NCBI GenBank assembly: GCA_935421135.1
Contig: OW285189.1
Coordinates: 5,291,072 to 5,355,071, forward strand
Direction: 5' to 3'
Length of the DNA stretch: 64,000 nt
Origin: Bugulina stolonifera
Taxonomy: Eukaryota > Bryozoa > Gymnolaemata > Cheilostomatida > Bugulidae
The notes under the pieces were generated by a model, which was given only the letters and a program-made list of their open reading frames with translations, was not told the DNA's origin and did no database searches. Position numbers and translations under genes: made by a program. Of this stretch, positions 26,398-38,532 are shown one piece after another (position 1 is the stretch's first letter; each line of letters begins with the position of its first letter).

Positions 26398-26616
26398 TTA
26401 TGTAATACGAGTAAAATAATAAAAAAGAATAATCCAAATTCTGGTAAAATTGAAAATATATTTGTCAAAAGAAGCAATTGTAAGTGTATTGTAATTGGTG
26501 TGATAAGAGCTACACGCATATGTACTTGCGACATGTACAATCAAACTATATGTATACTTAGAGTTGTATAGCCTACATTTGTCTTAACACTGTATCATTG
26601 AGTAATCTAAATACAG

Positions 26617-29600
26617 TTACTTTGGAGGACATCCAGGAAAGAGATAAAGTTTCTTCAAGTTTGTGAATGTACATCGACCATCAGGTACACATCCTCCTAC
26701 TGGTTTACCTGTAGACTTTGTATAAGATATGCTCACCTTTCGAACTCTGTCTTGTATCTATTAATTATGTACAATAATAACCAAGTATTACAATGAAGTA
26801 ACTAATAAAGGTGAACAGAATAAAGTAGGAGTTGTCCTTTCTCAAGTGTCTCACAAGAGGTGACAACTCTGTCTTGTATCCATTAAACATCTACATGTAC
26901 TTGGATACAATAATATTGTAACTAAGTCGTACAGCACAGTGGATAAGTAGCTACATTTTTATACTCTCTGCATGTATATGAACACTGCAACTACATCGTA
27001 GTCATGATTGTAGTAAGTGGCAAGCAGGAGTCGTCCAGTCTCATTAGATTATATGATGAGGGAAGATAACTACCGATTTAATTTTGAAATAGAACAGCTA
27101 AACTTATACAGTAGCTAAACTTATTGCAGTGTAGTGCTCGTGCTAACTAGTTAACAGTAAACAGTTACAAAGCAGTATCTCACAGTTGCCACCCCTTAGT
27201 TAAAAGTTCAGTAATCAACAATCTTGTCACAGACAACAGGAATATAATACTCACAATCTTAAACAACTCCTCAATGTGTCTATGGCAGCTGTGCTTATAG
27301 AATGTAGCTACAAGGATTCTAATGAACCAGGAACCATGGGTGGCAAATCTAACAGCTTTGTATGCTGAAATAAAACGAATAATATATCTACATGTAGTTA
27401 TGGAGGGAACACGTGTCTTAGTACACAGGGTAGTAGCCTACATTTATAATTCAATTTGCATCATATAGCCAGATCCCGCATGCATAGCAAAGCATGTAAA
27501 GCAAGGTATATACATTATACAGTTGGTATGTAGTAGGTATGGGTATGTATAGTATGGATTGTATAGGAAGACATGCTTAATAAGGTATTTATAGTAAAGT
27601 ATGTATAGTATGGTATGTAAATATAGTAAGGTTATGTATAATAGTAAGGCATGTATGGTATGGTATACATAGTATGGTATGCATAGTATGGTATGTATAG
27701 TATGGTACATGTATGTATGGTATGGTATGCATAGTATGGTACATGTATGTATAGTATGGTACATGTATGTATGGTATGCAATGCATAGTATGGTACATGT
27801 ATGTATAGTATGGTACATGTATGTATAGTATGGTACATGTATGTATAGTATGCAATGCATAGTATGGTACATGTATGTATAGTATGGTATGCATAGTATG
27901 GTACATGTATATATAGTATACAGTGCATAGTATGGTACATGTATGTATAGTATGCAGACTTTACTGTACAGTACAACCTGTACTATAGTAACAACAGAAA
28001 GAACTAACACTCAGTAGAAGATTTCATGATAAAGAAATCATCAGCATTGAGAGTATCGAGATGAGACAAGTCACCAAACTCTCCTCTATAAGTCTGTCCT
28101 GTTTCTATCCCTCTGATCGGTTCCAGCTGAGTTTTCTTCTTCTCTGGCTGCTGATTGGCTGCTACTGTTGGTGTTGGTGAAGGGAGTTGGGTAGCAGACA
28201 CACTACCAAGATCTATACGCTCTACAATTGCAGTGGGAACACAATTCTCATTAATGATACAAACCCCCAAATATGTTGCTATCACATCCATCACAAGATA
28301 TAACTTGCTAACCAATTGTAGGTCGATTGGAAGCACGGAAGAATAATATCTCATCCACAGTTTGTTAATTACGTATGTAGGTGAGATCAATAGTATATAG
28401 AGAGTCATACATTATTAGTTAATTCAGCTAGCACTAGCAGCAAGTGCTTGCTGGTGCTTGCTGGTGGTTAGGTCTAGTTATTTGCAGTAACTTACCTCCT
28501 GAACAAGCCTGTATGATAACAAGTTTAGGTTTTCCCTTCATTGCTGGAAAGTTACTTGGAGAGAGCAAGCCTTTAATCTTCACTAAATCTACAAGCTGAT
28601 AGTTACAGTCATACAGATAGTCTCCCCTTGAACCATGAGACATCAACACAAGACAAAACATGTTGTAGTTGTGATGCTCATCGCGCTCTGTTTCCTGTTT
28701 AATCTCAGAGTAAATCTCCTGAAAATGAAACAATGAAGGCTTGTATATATTATTACAGGGGGTAGAGATGATGGTAGCCAATGTAGTACATGGTACAGTG
28801 GACGCCTACATACATTATACCAACAATGGTACAGTGGACACCTACATACATTATATCAACATAATTATGGTAAGGCGCCACCTACATACATTATATCAAC
28901 ATATGGTACAGTGAACGCCTACATACATTATACCAACATATGGTACGGTGAACATCAACATGCATTATACCAACTATTTGTATTTTGTATTTTGTTACTG
29001 TCAAGCCCCTTGGCCATCCTATTTAACGGACCGCTCAGAAGTATGAAACTTGTATGAGCGACAGGAGCACCTTTCACAATAGGAGTGCATGGTCAGTGAC
29101 CACTACATCAACCTGCCACCCCAATGTGGTCACATACCCCGCCAGAATCTGGCTTCTCTTTGCGAATCAGGGCAGAGGTGGATCATCAACATGCGTGTTT
29201 TTGATGTAGACACAACACAGGACCTCCTGTATTATTTATACGCCCTGATCCAAACAGGCGCAGCTAGGGTGAAAGGCTTGCTGAAGGCCTTTGCCAGAAA
29301 TGACACAGCTCGGGGGTTTGAACTCACAAACTCTTGGTTTGTGTGCATGTATGCCACCAACTGTGCCACCCTGACACCCAATATGGTACAGTGGACACCC
29401 ACATACACCAACCAACAAATGGTACAGTGAGAATCTGAGCCAACACATGGTACAGTGAACACCTGTACCAATGATTGATTATTGAACATCATATATCCCC
29501 AAATAAATTCACTGCAAATGACACTTGTCACTAACCTCTGCCTTCAAGTCACTCAGCTCAGCACTAGACTTTACCATCTCAAACCTCAGTTGTTTGAATA

Positions 29601-32600
29601 AAGTAGAGAGATTAGCGCAGTCGCACTCTGAACCATTTCTAGTGTCCTGTAGCTTACCATCTTGATAGAACTGTCTATTATTTATGATCATAACTCTACC
29701 TCTTACTGGGTCACTCATCTTGTACACCTTCAAGTAGTGAATGCAATGTAGCATATATACTAGAGTAGTACAGAGTAATTCAAACTCTAAGGGGTCATCA
29801 TAAGTGGTTTGAATTAGGCATGAGTTTGAATTGTGTGATCACTTCAATTTGTAAACATGGCTTGGATGCCTACTTCACACATAATACGATGCATGAAACT
29901 TTCTTTGCTCCAACTGTGAAATTTAAAGTTTTAACATGGCAGCTCCCTGGTCAATAGAACTTGTGCTGTCTATTACACTCAAAAGTACAACAGATCGGCA
30001 GTAATGAATCACTAGTACATGACAACAGTATGAAAACGCATTTAGCTATGGAACAGCAAATAAATTAGTGTTTCCTCTGCATTAGAGCTCGAGCAGAAAT
30101 TGTGTTGTCAATGCTATCAACATAACCCAGTAGTTGAATGCAACGTTAGTGCTCAGATGTGACTAATGCATGTTGTAAAAGGGAGTCTCCATTGTAATAA
30201 CAAATAATTATTAGCACAGATCTCTATACATTGCACAATAAATTCATTAGAAGTCTAAGAAAATAGGGTAAGTATTTGAAATGTACATAGTAAATCCGAA
30301 TTGGTAGAAGCCACTTCTATAGTATTCAGCTGAGACCAAAGCCAATAGCTAGGCATTAGAATTATCCAGGGTCAAATTAGGTATGTTCCACAGTGTATAC
30401 GGTGACATAATAGTATCATCTGTAGACTAACTACAAGTACCTTGTTGGGATTGTCAAACAGAACCAGGATTTTCTTGCTTCTTGTGGGTTGAAGTCTGAG
30501 AGATATTTCAGGTCGTGATGTGGTCAAGTCAACGTATCCTTCCTCTTCTACATCAGAGATATCACTCTCATCACTTGGAGCTGATGCAGTAGCCACACCT
30601 ACATGTATATTGTAACATAAAGTATAGTGATGAACAGTTGCTCCACATGGCGTATGATAATGAAAAACAACTCCAAGTTATTGTTAGTAATAATACTAGT
30701 ATTAGTACACGCAGATGTACATGTAACTGTATATATGTGAAGATGCAATGAAAGTCTACACATTAAGTGTCTTCCCGACCTGGTAGACCAATCATAATTG
30801 CTACTGATTTCCCCAACATTGAAACAGGGCCTGCGCCATACCAGCCCTTTATTTGTTCAAAACCAACCATCATGAGCTTATCAACAACAGGTTTATTGCA
30901 CTATAGGGTGACCCCGCGGCCTCTTTGGCCGGCCAAATAAAATTAGCAAATGGCCCATCGATCTAAACTAAAAGAGCCAATGACCCACAGTTTTGCTTTG
31001 CCAAAGCAAACCATCCCAAGCTCTTCAGAAGAAAATAAGGTTTTGCATTTGACTCAGACATCTGGTTTCATGGACCAATTGTTCTTTTTTGGCCAATCTA
31101 GTATTGTTGTTAATCTTTTCAGTCCCTAGTGTCATTACCTCTCGTGGAGCCGAGCATTTAATGTACGTGTGGGGTGGGATGTTTTTGACCAAACTAGACC
31201 GGGCCTGAAACTTTGTTTGCAAAGACCGCTATAGACTTGCAAAAGTATACAACCTGTGCACCATAAGATGTTTGGGCAGTTCCAGCTATTGCAGAAAATT
31301 ACCTGAAGGTATGGAGAGAAGACGTCTCTGTTCTAATCTAACAAGGTATCGCTTTAATTTGACAGTCTCTTCCTCAGTCAGCCGAAAACCTATAATTATC
31401 CAGAGGCCAAATAATTACTTTCAGCGTGATAGGAAATGGTACAAGTGCGGCAGCAGTATGAGATTATCCTAACTATTCATACTCCAGAATTAACTTAGTG
31501 ACGCTAGACTACAGAACTAACAAGATGAAAAAATAAGCCAAACGTTTTGTCTATATAGAATTATTCAAGATCACTACTAAACAAGATTTTCCAGATATTA
31601 AGTTCTAGCTCGATAAAATCCTGCCCAATTCAGACAGTACCAAGCTAGCACTATAGTCTGCGTACATGATCGTGCATTCTCATCGAATTATATAAACAAA
31701 TGTGGAATTTTTTCAAGAAGTGAATTTCCAGAATGAAAATAAGTCAAACGTTTGTGAACCCAAAGCTGGAATAATAACCACACAAAAGTTTTTACAAACC
31801 AACAACACTAGAAAACACTAGAAACATTTGCTTACATGGAAAACGAAGAGGTTTAGGAACTGTAAGCTCTCCTGTAGAGTTGGTATCAGCATTACAACAA
31901 GCTACTGGTTCTATCCCTGTGAAGCTGGTGGTAGAGGAGAGAGGATTACCATCTGAATCATGTCGGTGAGGTGATCTGAACCAATTTGGATTTACTTCTT
32001 GATCAGCATTGTCTGCTCTGGTGAAGAGACAGTGAGAACAGTAGAATGATGTGACTGGACGAGTAGCTTTCCATACTTCTGTTGTCTTGTCTAGAATGTA
32101 CCGGGTGAACTCTATCAGACGCTGCCATGAGGCACCGAGCTCCTCCACAGGGGTTGATATCTGTAGTGTAACCTTTCTCTTGCTGTGATCATGTACTAGG
32201 TGTGTAGCTCTTCTACCGTGTAGCCTGGTAACTCCATCTTGAGCTACTTTAACTGTGTCAGTCAGTTCAGGGTAGAATCTCAAGGCAGCAACTGTCATCA
32301 GCTGGTAGACATACTGTGGCAAAGAGAGTCCATTAAACAAGATATCAGCCCGTAATTGTATATAGCCATTGGTTTCCCACTCTTCAGACATAGACTTAGA
32401 TGAAAAGGAAGGTATGATGTATGTATCTATACCTTTGTGCTGTATGGGTCCATGGATGATATAGAATGAGCGCAACAGTTCAACAGCCACTTCAACTGTG
32501 AAGTTTGTTTCAGTTTTTAGCAACCCGGCCAGGAGGACCTCATCCATTAAGCCTCGTACTCTAAACTGCCGCACTAAATGTCTGAACGTTTCCTTTTCAA

Positions 32601-35600
32601 TGACCCTTTCACCGTGTCTGAAAACCGTGAACTTTGCTATTCTCTCATCCCAAATCGTATCTTCAGAGTGATGGAATACAAGAGTGATTATCTTTACTAT
32701 TTCTGGCATTTGATGGAAAATGTAGTTGGATAGAGAAGGTATCTTCGCAAACCACAGAACTTTACCACTGTTGTGTAGGTAGCCCACGATTATATCCATG
32801 TTTTTCTCATCAGGGAACTTAGATCTGACGTCAGATAATTTTATGAAGGGTTCAGCTGTCTGTTCGTCTATGTAGGTGCTGACTTCTTCCCACATTCTTG
32901 GAATAATGACTTGGAATTGAGCACAACGTCTCTCTATACGCTCCTTGATGCTCTGCAGTGTGTTTATATTCTCATCTTTACTCAACACAAAGATATCATC
33001 TGGTTGGAACAGAGGTTTGTTGGTGTCAGACAGATTGAGAATCTGGCAGAATTCACCGTCACCTTTTGACCACTCTTCCTCTTGTAACAGCTCTGTTCTG
33101 ATAGTCTCTGAACAGGTGAGAAGCTGAGACATACGTAATGTAAACTCTTCATCAGAGAGTTTGTCCCTGTGGGTAAGAACGAGTAGAGGGGCACCAAGTT
33201 GGGGACATGCTAGGTACAGATGGGACAACCAGTCTACACACAGCAGTTTGGTTGCCTCTCTTGGTCCTCTCTCAGAGACTAGTTTATCAAACTGTTCTAA
33301 ACTAATGACAATGAGTGGTATACACTGCTGTTTTAGTGTCAGCTGGTATGCCATATGGTATACCTGGTGCCCACCGTAATCTATCAACTGAACAGATGAG
33401 TCGGTCAGATCTAAACCTTCAATGTTAAACACTTTAGTCGTCTCATCCAGCGGAGAACTTTGCTGACGGAAAGTTAATTTACGTTTTCCTTCCTTTAGGC
33501 TACGGATGAGGCTGGTTTTACCTGCTAGCATGTTACCTAGTACAGCTACTGGTACTGCAGCAACCTCTCTGCTCGCTTCCATTCTGATATCTTCAAAATA
33601 GTTCTTAATAGCAGGAAGATCTTGTTTACATACGGCATAGGGAGGAGACTGAAGAGAGTAGCAAGAGCCACAGTCTACATCCTTCAGTTTACTCAACTTG
33701 AGTATGTCACTCTCTATCTCTGTGAGTTGGTAGTTCAGCCGCATGTCTAGTGACTGAAGGTTAGACAGCTGGTATATGACTGTGGGAAGTTTACCTTCAA
33801 ACTTGTTGGACTGAACATTTAACCTCTCAAGATTCTGCAGATTGCTAAAGCTAGAAATATCAGATGTGCATGTAGAGTATATAGGATATACACGTAGAGT
33901 ATATAGGATATACACGTAGAGTATATAGGATATACACATAGAGTATATAGGATATATATACGTACAGTATATAGGATATACACGTACAGTATATAGGATA
34001 TACACGTACAGTATATAGGATATACATGTACAGCATATAGGATATACACATAGAGTATATAGAATATACATGTACAGCATATAGGATATACACGTAGAAT
34101 ATATAGGATATACACGTACAGTATATAGGAGATACACACACAGTATATAGGATATACATTGTACATTATATAGGATATACATGTATAGTATATAGGATAT
34201 ACATTGTACAGTATATAGGATATACAAGTACAGTATATAGGATATACATGTAAATGCACCACATTAGTTTTACATTATGTCGTACGGATGTCCCCTTCGG
34301 CACAATGCAGTAAAGTTACATGAACCAACACCTTCGCTTTCTCAACCTTATAACACATTTAGTTGCATATTTTTGTACAATGCTGTGCTATACTCAGTAG
34401 TATGCTACCTTTGAGGTAGATGAGTTAGTTGACATTCACACAGCTGTAGTTCCCTTAGTGATGTAATCTGTGATATCACATCAAGTAGCTCAGTTGTGCT
34501 CTCCTGCCAGTGTCTTATCTGCAAGACTTTCAACTCTGGGAGGTTCTTCAGACTAGAATAATATACAACACAAACATCATAGAGCACACTATTCAATTGA
34601 AGTTTAGTAAATACGTAAGATGTGCTAATATAACACAAGATGCTAAAAACGGCTTATGATAAGCATAGCACAATGTAAAATATACATGTAGTAGAATTAG
34701 GTATTATTAAAAACCATTCTATTATTACCGCTTTCGCTGTTTACGACACATCCATCAGATAAATTATGTTCAAACAAATTTTAAAAATAAGTTTCGAACC
34801 ATCTTGTTTGATAGGAGTCAAATGTTTTTACTAAATCCAGTTCTGCTATTACATAGATTGTATTCTATGACTTTATAACAATGAAACCACTGAGAACAGT
34901 GTACAGTAAAGGCTTGGTTCCATGAGAGGGCGTGTGCTTCGGCGGAACAACTTTGTTGTACGTTGCCATGGTTCTATACGCAAGGTGTCAGTCCACCAGT
35001 GGCCTTGATTAATATCCAGCCAATAGCCAAAGCTGATTTCTAATGAACTATATAATTTAATAGAAAATACACCTTTATGTACTGACAGTGTATACTAACC
35101 AGTTAATGATACTAGAATTTCCCCCACTCTGTGGACTACCATCTATCCTGACATGTCTGAGGTGGGGAGCTATGATATCAACTTGTGGTAGCACATTCTG
35201 TTGTAGTATACACATGTGTGTGATATAATGAGAACCAATGGATCTCATTATATCATTGTATGTGACTGGCTCTACCTTCAAATAAACATCTTCTGGGATC
35301 CCATCTATCTCTGGCTGTCCAGAGTGTCTGTACCATAAGCTGAACTCTAATAGAATGATAAACTACATGTATGATAATATAACGATCCACCAAACATGTA
35401 TGAATAGGCTGTACAAGGCCAAATACTATATTGAAATATGACACCAGTTCAAGTACTATCATGGAGAAGCCGTGGCCGAGTGATTAGAACACTAAACCTT
35501 GTTGAAGGTTCCAAGTTCGAATTCCGGTCATGGTGGTGTTAGGAAGAGTATCCAGTCACAATTGCTTCTGTGCCTCGTCGTATACATGTAAAAGTCATTG

Positions 35601-38501
35601 GCGCCATGCAAACTAGCATAGCTTCAAGGCAACTCTTCTACCCTTGACAAAAAAGGAGCCTTTCCCATAGGAAGTTGGCCAGCGCTGGCATCTGGCAGTG
35701 CAAGCGTCGTCCAGAAATGGCACAACAAGATGGCAGCCGGAAGGCCGACCCAAAATAGGTCAGCCATAACAAAAGTTGCTTAAAAACATGTTAATCATGT
35801 ACAAAATCAATTACAGCTATTTCTGAGAGGTCGACCCCAGTTACATAGATATAAAAGGGTATAAATGCTCAGTAATGCACATAACAGGTAAGTATAAGAC
35901 AAGTTATGTTTCTGCACAGGCTAGTCAACATACATAAATAAGGTATGAATTGTCCATGACAATGCGATTCAGTACGAGTGGCTATGTCTATAGGGCTACG
36001 TTTACCACTACAACAGTATAGTACTCAAAGTACCCAGAGCACAGCACCAACTTCTGGTACCTACAGAATATATGGTGCACAGTAGGCCTGCACCGGTGTT
36101 GCCTCCCCACTGATATTCGGTTTTTGGGGTGGTGGTAATCAAACACCGGTTGACACCGGTTCTCTTGTGCCTAGTCTCATTCGGTGTCAACCGATGCCAA
36201 ATTTGGATCGATATACCGAACCGCACCGGACCCCTTGATCCTGGTCTCAAGCGGTGTTCGACGGTGTCAACTTTGGTTCGATATACCGGATCGAACTGGT
36301 CCAGGAGCTAGTTCGCCTAATAGAGTTGTCCCATCATGCCCGTTCAATACAAGGGAACAAAAATCCTCAACACTTTCTTGCAACATGAGTTCATGCCAAT
36401 CATTGTTTATTTTATTTTCAGGTATGGCAGGCAGACAGGGCTTCATTAAAACATAGTATATGTATATTATTTTATTTAAGTGGCTATTGGGCTAATGAAA
36501 GTAATCAGTGCTTACTCCTACTCCCAAGATTTTGTATTTGCCCATGTAGTCTAGTGAGTCTTAAGTTGCATTGGGTCTTACTTCACCTATTTTATGTAAT
36601 TTTAATAAATATAAAAACATGAGGCTGGACACACACCCAACTGACTACATATAATTTATTAGATTTATTACTGATTGTGACCAAATTACAGAAGAAAAAC
36701 AGCAAACATTGTTTCCACCACACTCGTACCACTGACACAAAAAGATAACAAATTAAAAATGACATGGGCTAACTTCATATCACAAGAGAAAGAAAAAACG
36801 CTAGCATAGCTGCATATGATGTAATGATATTGTAGGGAATCTTTCTTGCAAGCTTTCTTGATAGATTGCTGATTTGGTATAATTCAGTGTGTCCACCGAT
36901 TGAATCTAGCAGATTTGTCTTCAGATGGGATATTACGATGGCTCAGTCCGATGAATTCTACCTACAAAATATTGATTGAACATTAGTATTAGCTTATTTT
37001 AAATAAATAAAGAGCTGGTGCTTACCAAAAGCATAACTTAACGACACAACAATTTTAAATTAAAAAGCCATAATTAATAATGATTAACTATTATAAGCAT
37101 TGTAGCTATTCTTAGTTACAAGCGAATATAACCAAACTTAAACATTAGTAGTAGATTAATTATAATAGAAATAATTAATCCAATGGTATGTTTAAATTTA
37201 ATTATATTATAATTATTTATAAAATTTAATATAATCCATTATATTCGATCGTATACTACTGTTCTATTTCAGCACACTATTCATGAACAAAGCAATCATA
37301 TGCAAACGATAGAATATAATATACCAGAATCTGCTAAGTTACGTAATTAATGAATCAATTTAGTATAATTTAATAATAATTATTACCTCCACAACATTGA
37401 TAATCAATCACAGCCACGATGGCAGTTAATATTGAAACGGATTAGCGAAGGTATGCAACCTAGTTTGAAGTGAGGTAAACAAGAACACGTGATATTAGAC
37501 CGCATGAATATTGAATGACTACTGGCATAGCGGTCCGGTTCGATAACATCGAACTACACCGAACCATTGATATATCGTTTGGGCACGGTGCCGGTGCGAT
37601 TCGGTGCATAAAAAATTTGCCGATGTGTAACACCGAGGGTTCACACACCGTTTACATCGTTTGAAACCGAAACACCGTGCAGGCCTAGTGCACAGGCTCA
37701 GGCTCATCAGTAGCCTACCTTGTTTTACGTTGAATCATTATAAGCCGTGTGTCACAAATTCTGAGATATGATATATTTTACCAACTAACACATTATTTTG
37801 CTACATGCTATACAAATTATATGATATAGGGAAGAAGCCTGCATACCAATGTATGACGTCATTATTAAATGTAAACAATATTTAGTAATATTCTAATTAT
37901 AGTGTGACTCAATATGTTGTTGTGAAATACATAGGCCTACTAGAATGTTCTTACTGAATAACTATGTTATACTATAATACTGTTTTCTAGAACATTCTTA
38001 CATGACAAATTTATTATGAAATCTGTGCAATCTGTTTTTAGAAAGTTCTTGCTATTTTTATCAATGGAATATTCTAGATTATAATGTTTACTATATAAGC
38101 AGAGGCATTAGAAGTATAGTGGAGAATACTGTAGCTTTTGGTGAAGGAATAATAAAGGATATTACACATGTAGGATCAGCAAATATACTTCAGTGCTTAT
38201 ATCACTATAGCAATACCAGCAGTATACGATCGGATTACAAAGGAACCCTTCGACCACTAACTATTTACCGAACCTGTAACATTACCTCATCAGTAGTTTT
38301 GTGACACCGTGTAATTCTAAATTTGTACTACATGTATTTCCAACACTAGGGGGAGAAAACTTCATCATAGAGAAACAACATAAAATCTACTACATGAACA
38401 TGATAGACAGCGTGCAACTTACTTGGCTCTTTATCTAATACTTGGTAGATGCTTGGTCTTCCATCTAGTATAGGTGAATGGCTGCTAAATTTATTCCCCA
38501 T
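26617..38501 (-). CDS. LRR-ROC-COR-caspase fusion protein (Roco caspase)
   Basis: Eleven minus-strand coding exons agree in splice phase at every junction: 38423-38501, 35100-35346, 34409-34552, 31836-33850, 31303-31389, 30441-30598, 29536-29727, 28496-28718, 28009-28221, 27255-27364 and 26617-26757. Together they are 3,609 nt, predicting 1,202 residues. The start MGNKFSS fits N-myristoylation (Gly2, Ser6). Leucine-rich repeats fill about residues 100-235. The ROC GTPase follows, with P-loop GNMLAGKTS (262-270), DYGGH for the G3 motif and THRD for G4. A COR domain lies at about 440-650, then a CSHC-containing tail. An acidic linker (SDESDISD) leads to a caspase domain at about 911-1202: VYKMSDPVRGRVMIINN, pocket Arg in TRNGSECD, catalytic His1002 in LMSHGSRGD, catalytic Cys1046 in QACSG, an intersubunit linker, and a small subunit with AVRFATHGSWF. 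Roco proteins act as GTP-regulated dimers and caspases are activated by proximity, so a one-chain sensor-protease is plausible. The role is inferred. An upstream coding exon cannot be excluded. Confidence 0.88.
27530..27955. repeat. Minisatellite of about 20-bp unit in the caspase intron
   Basis: Repeated 'tagtatggtacatgtatgta' and 'tagtatggtatgca' words fill most of the intron between the intersubunit-linker exon and the first small-subunit exon (27365-28008). Minus-strand open frames full of Tyr, His, Thr and Ile are products of the repeat. Confidence 0.92.
28792..29465. repeat. Tandem repeat of about 36 bp interrupted by a SINE
   Basis: Units such as 'ggtacagtggacacctacat' plus 'acattataccaaca' recur at 28792-28975 and again at 29382-29465. 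The stretch between is a minus-strand SINE, which evidently inserted within the array. The whole lies in an intron of the caspase part of the Roco-caspase gene. Confidence 0.8.
28980..29385 (-). mobile_element. tRNA-derived SINE
   Basis: On the minus strand, A box-like TGGCACAGTTGG and B box-like GAGTTCAAACCC are spaced as in a tRNA promoter. An unrelated body of about 300 bp follows and ends in a simple tail, 'aaaatacaaaatacaaa'. This is the standard build of a SINE. Its host site is a tandem repeat, so the target duplication cannot be resolved. Confidence 0.75.
30599..31302 (-). other. Intron of the Roco-caspase gene, between the two linker exons
   Basis: It contains 'ggccggccaaa' and 'ggcccatcgatc' words (30920-31000) that look like an old dispersed repeat without clear ends. 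No other coding sequence was recognised. Confidence 0.5.
33868..34254. repeat. Minisatellite of about 22-bp unit in the LRR/ROC intron
   Basis: About seventeen copies of 'gtagagtatataggatatacac' and variants fill the intron between the third LRR exon (34409-34552) and the large ROC-COR exon. The array has no stop codon in several minus frames, so it makes the large exon appear to extend to 34227 or beyond. The acceptor TTTCTAG at 33851 marks the real exon start. Confidence 0.93.
35462..35850 (+). mobile_element. tRNA-derived SINE in the first large intron of the Roco-caspase gene
   Basis: The head is GCCGTGGCCGAGTGATTAG (A box) and AAGTTCGAATTCCGG (B box), with the long variable arm of Leu/Ser tRNAs. 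A non-tRNA body follows that contains 'gtgcctcgtcgtatacatgt' and 'ggcgccatgcaaactagc'. The 3' end is not sharply defined. The head resembles the one at 21785. Confidence 0.72.
36083..37687. mobile_element. hAT-like non-autonomous element, TAGGCCTGCAC ends, perfect 8-bp duplication
   Basis: The ends are TAGGCCTGCACCGGTGTT and AACACCGTGCAGGCCTA. GTGCACAG flanks both sides perfectly (36075-36082 and 37688-37695). It is 1,605 bp, with subterminal repeats of 'cggtgt', 'ggttcgatataccg' and 'accgaac' type on both sides and an AT-rich core. No transposase was seen. It lies in the intron 35347-38422 of the Roco-caspase gene. Confidence 0.9.
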
Positions 38502-38532
38502 TCTACACCAATGACTGATGTGTAACTTTGAT

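Larger units (their letters stand above)
24892..26616. other. Region upstream of the kinase gene and downstream of the Roco-caspase gene
   Basis: Contains the probable promoter of the SPAK/OSR1 gene at its left edge, a dispersed repeat copy (25587-25812), a hairpin (26333-26397) and the probable 3' UTR of the Roco-caspase gene at its right edge. No gene was recognised. Confidence 0.4.

Noticed and set aside
27444..28010. Minus-strand open frame of 188 codons rich in Tyr, Thr and His
   Set aside because: A translated minisatellite in an intron of the caspase part, not a gene.
33851..34262. N-terminal extension of the ROC-COR exon with repeated YILYVYPIY-like sequence
   Set aside because: It is the minisatellite read in frame. 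The acceptor at 33851 joins in phase to the LRR exon at 34409-34552, so the extension is intronic.
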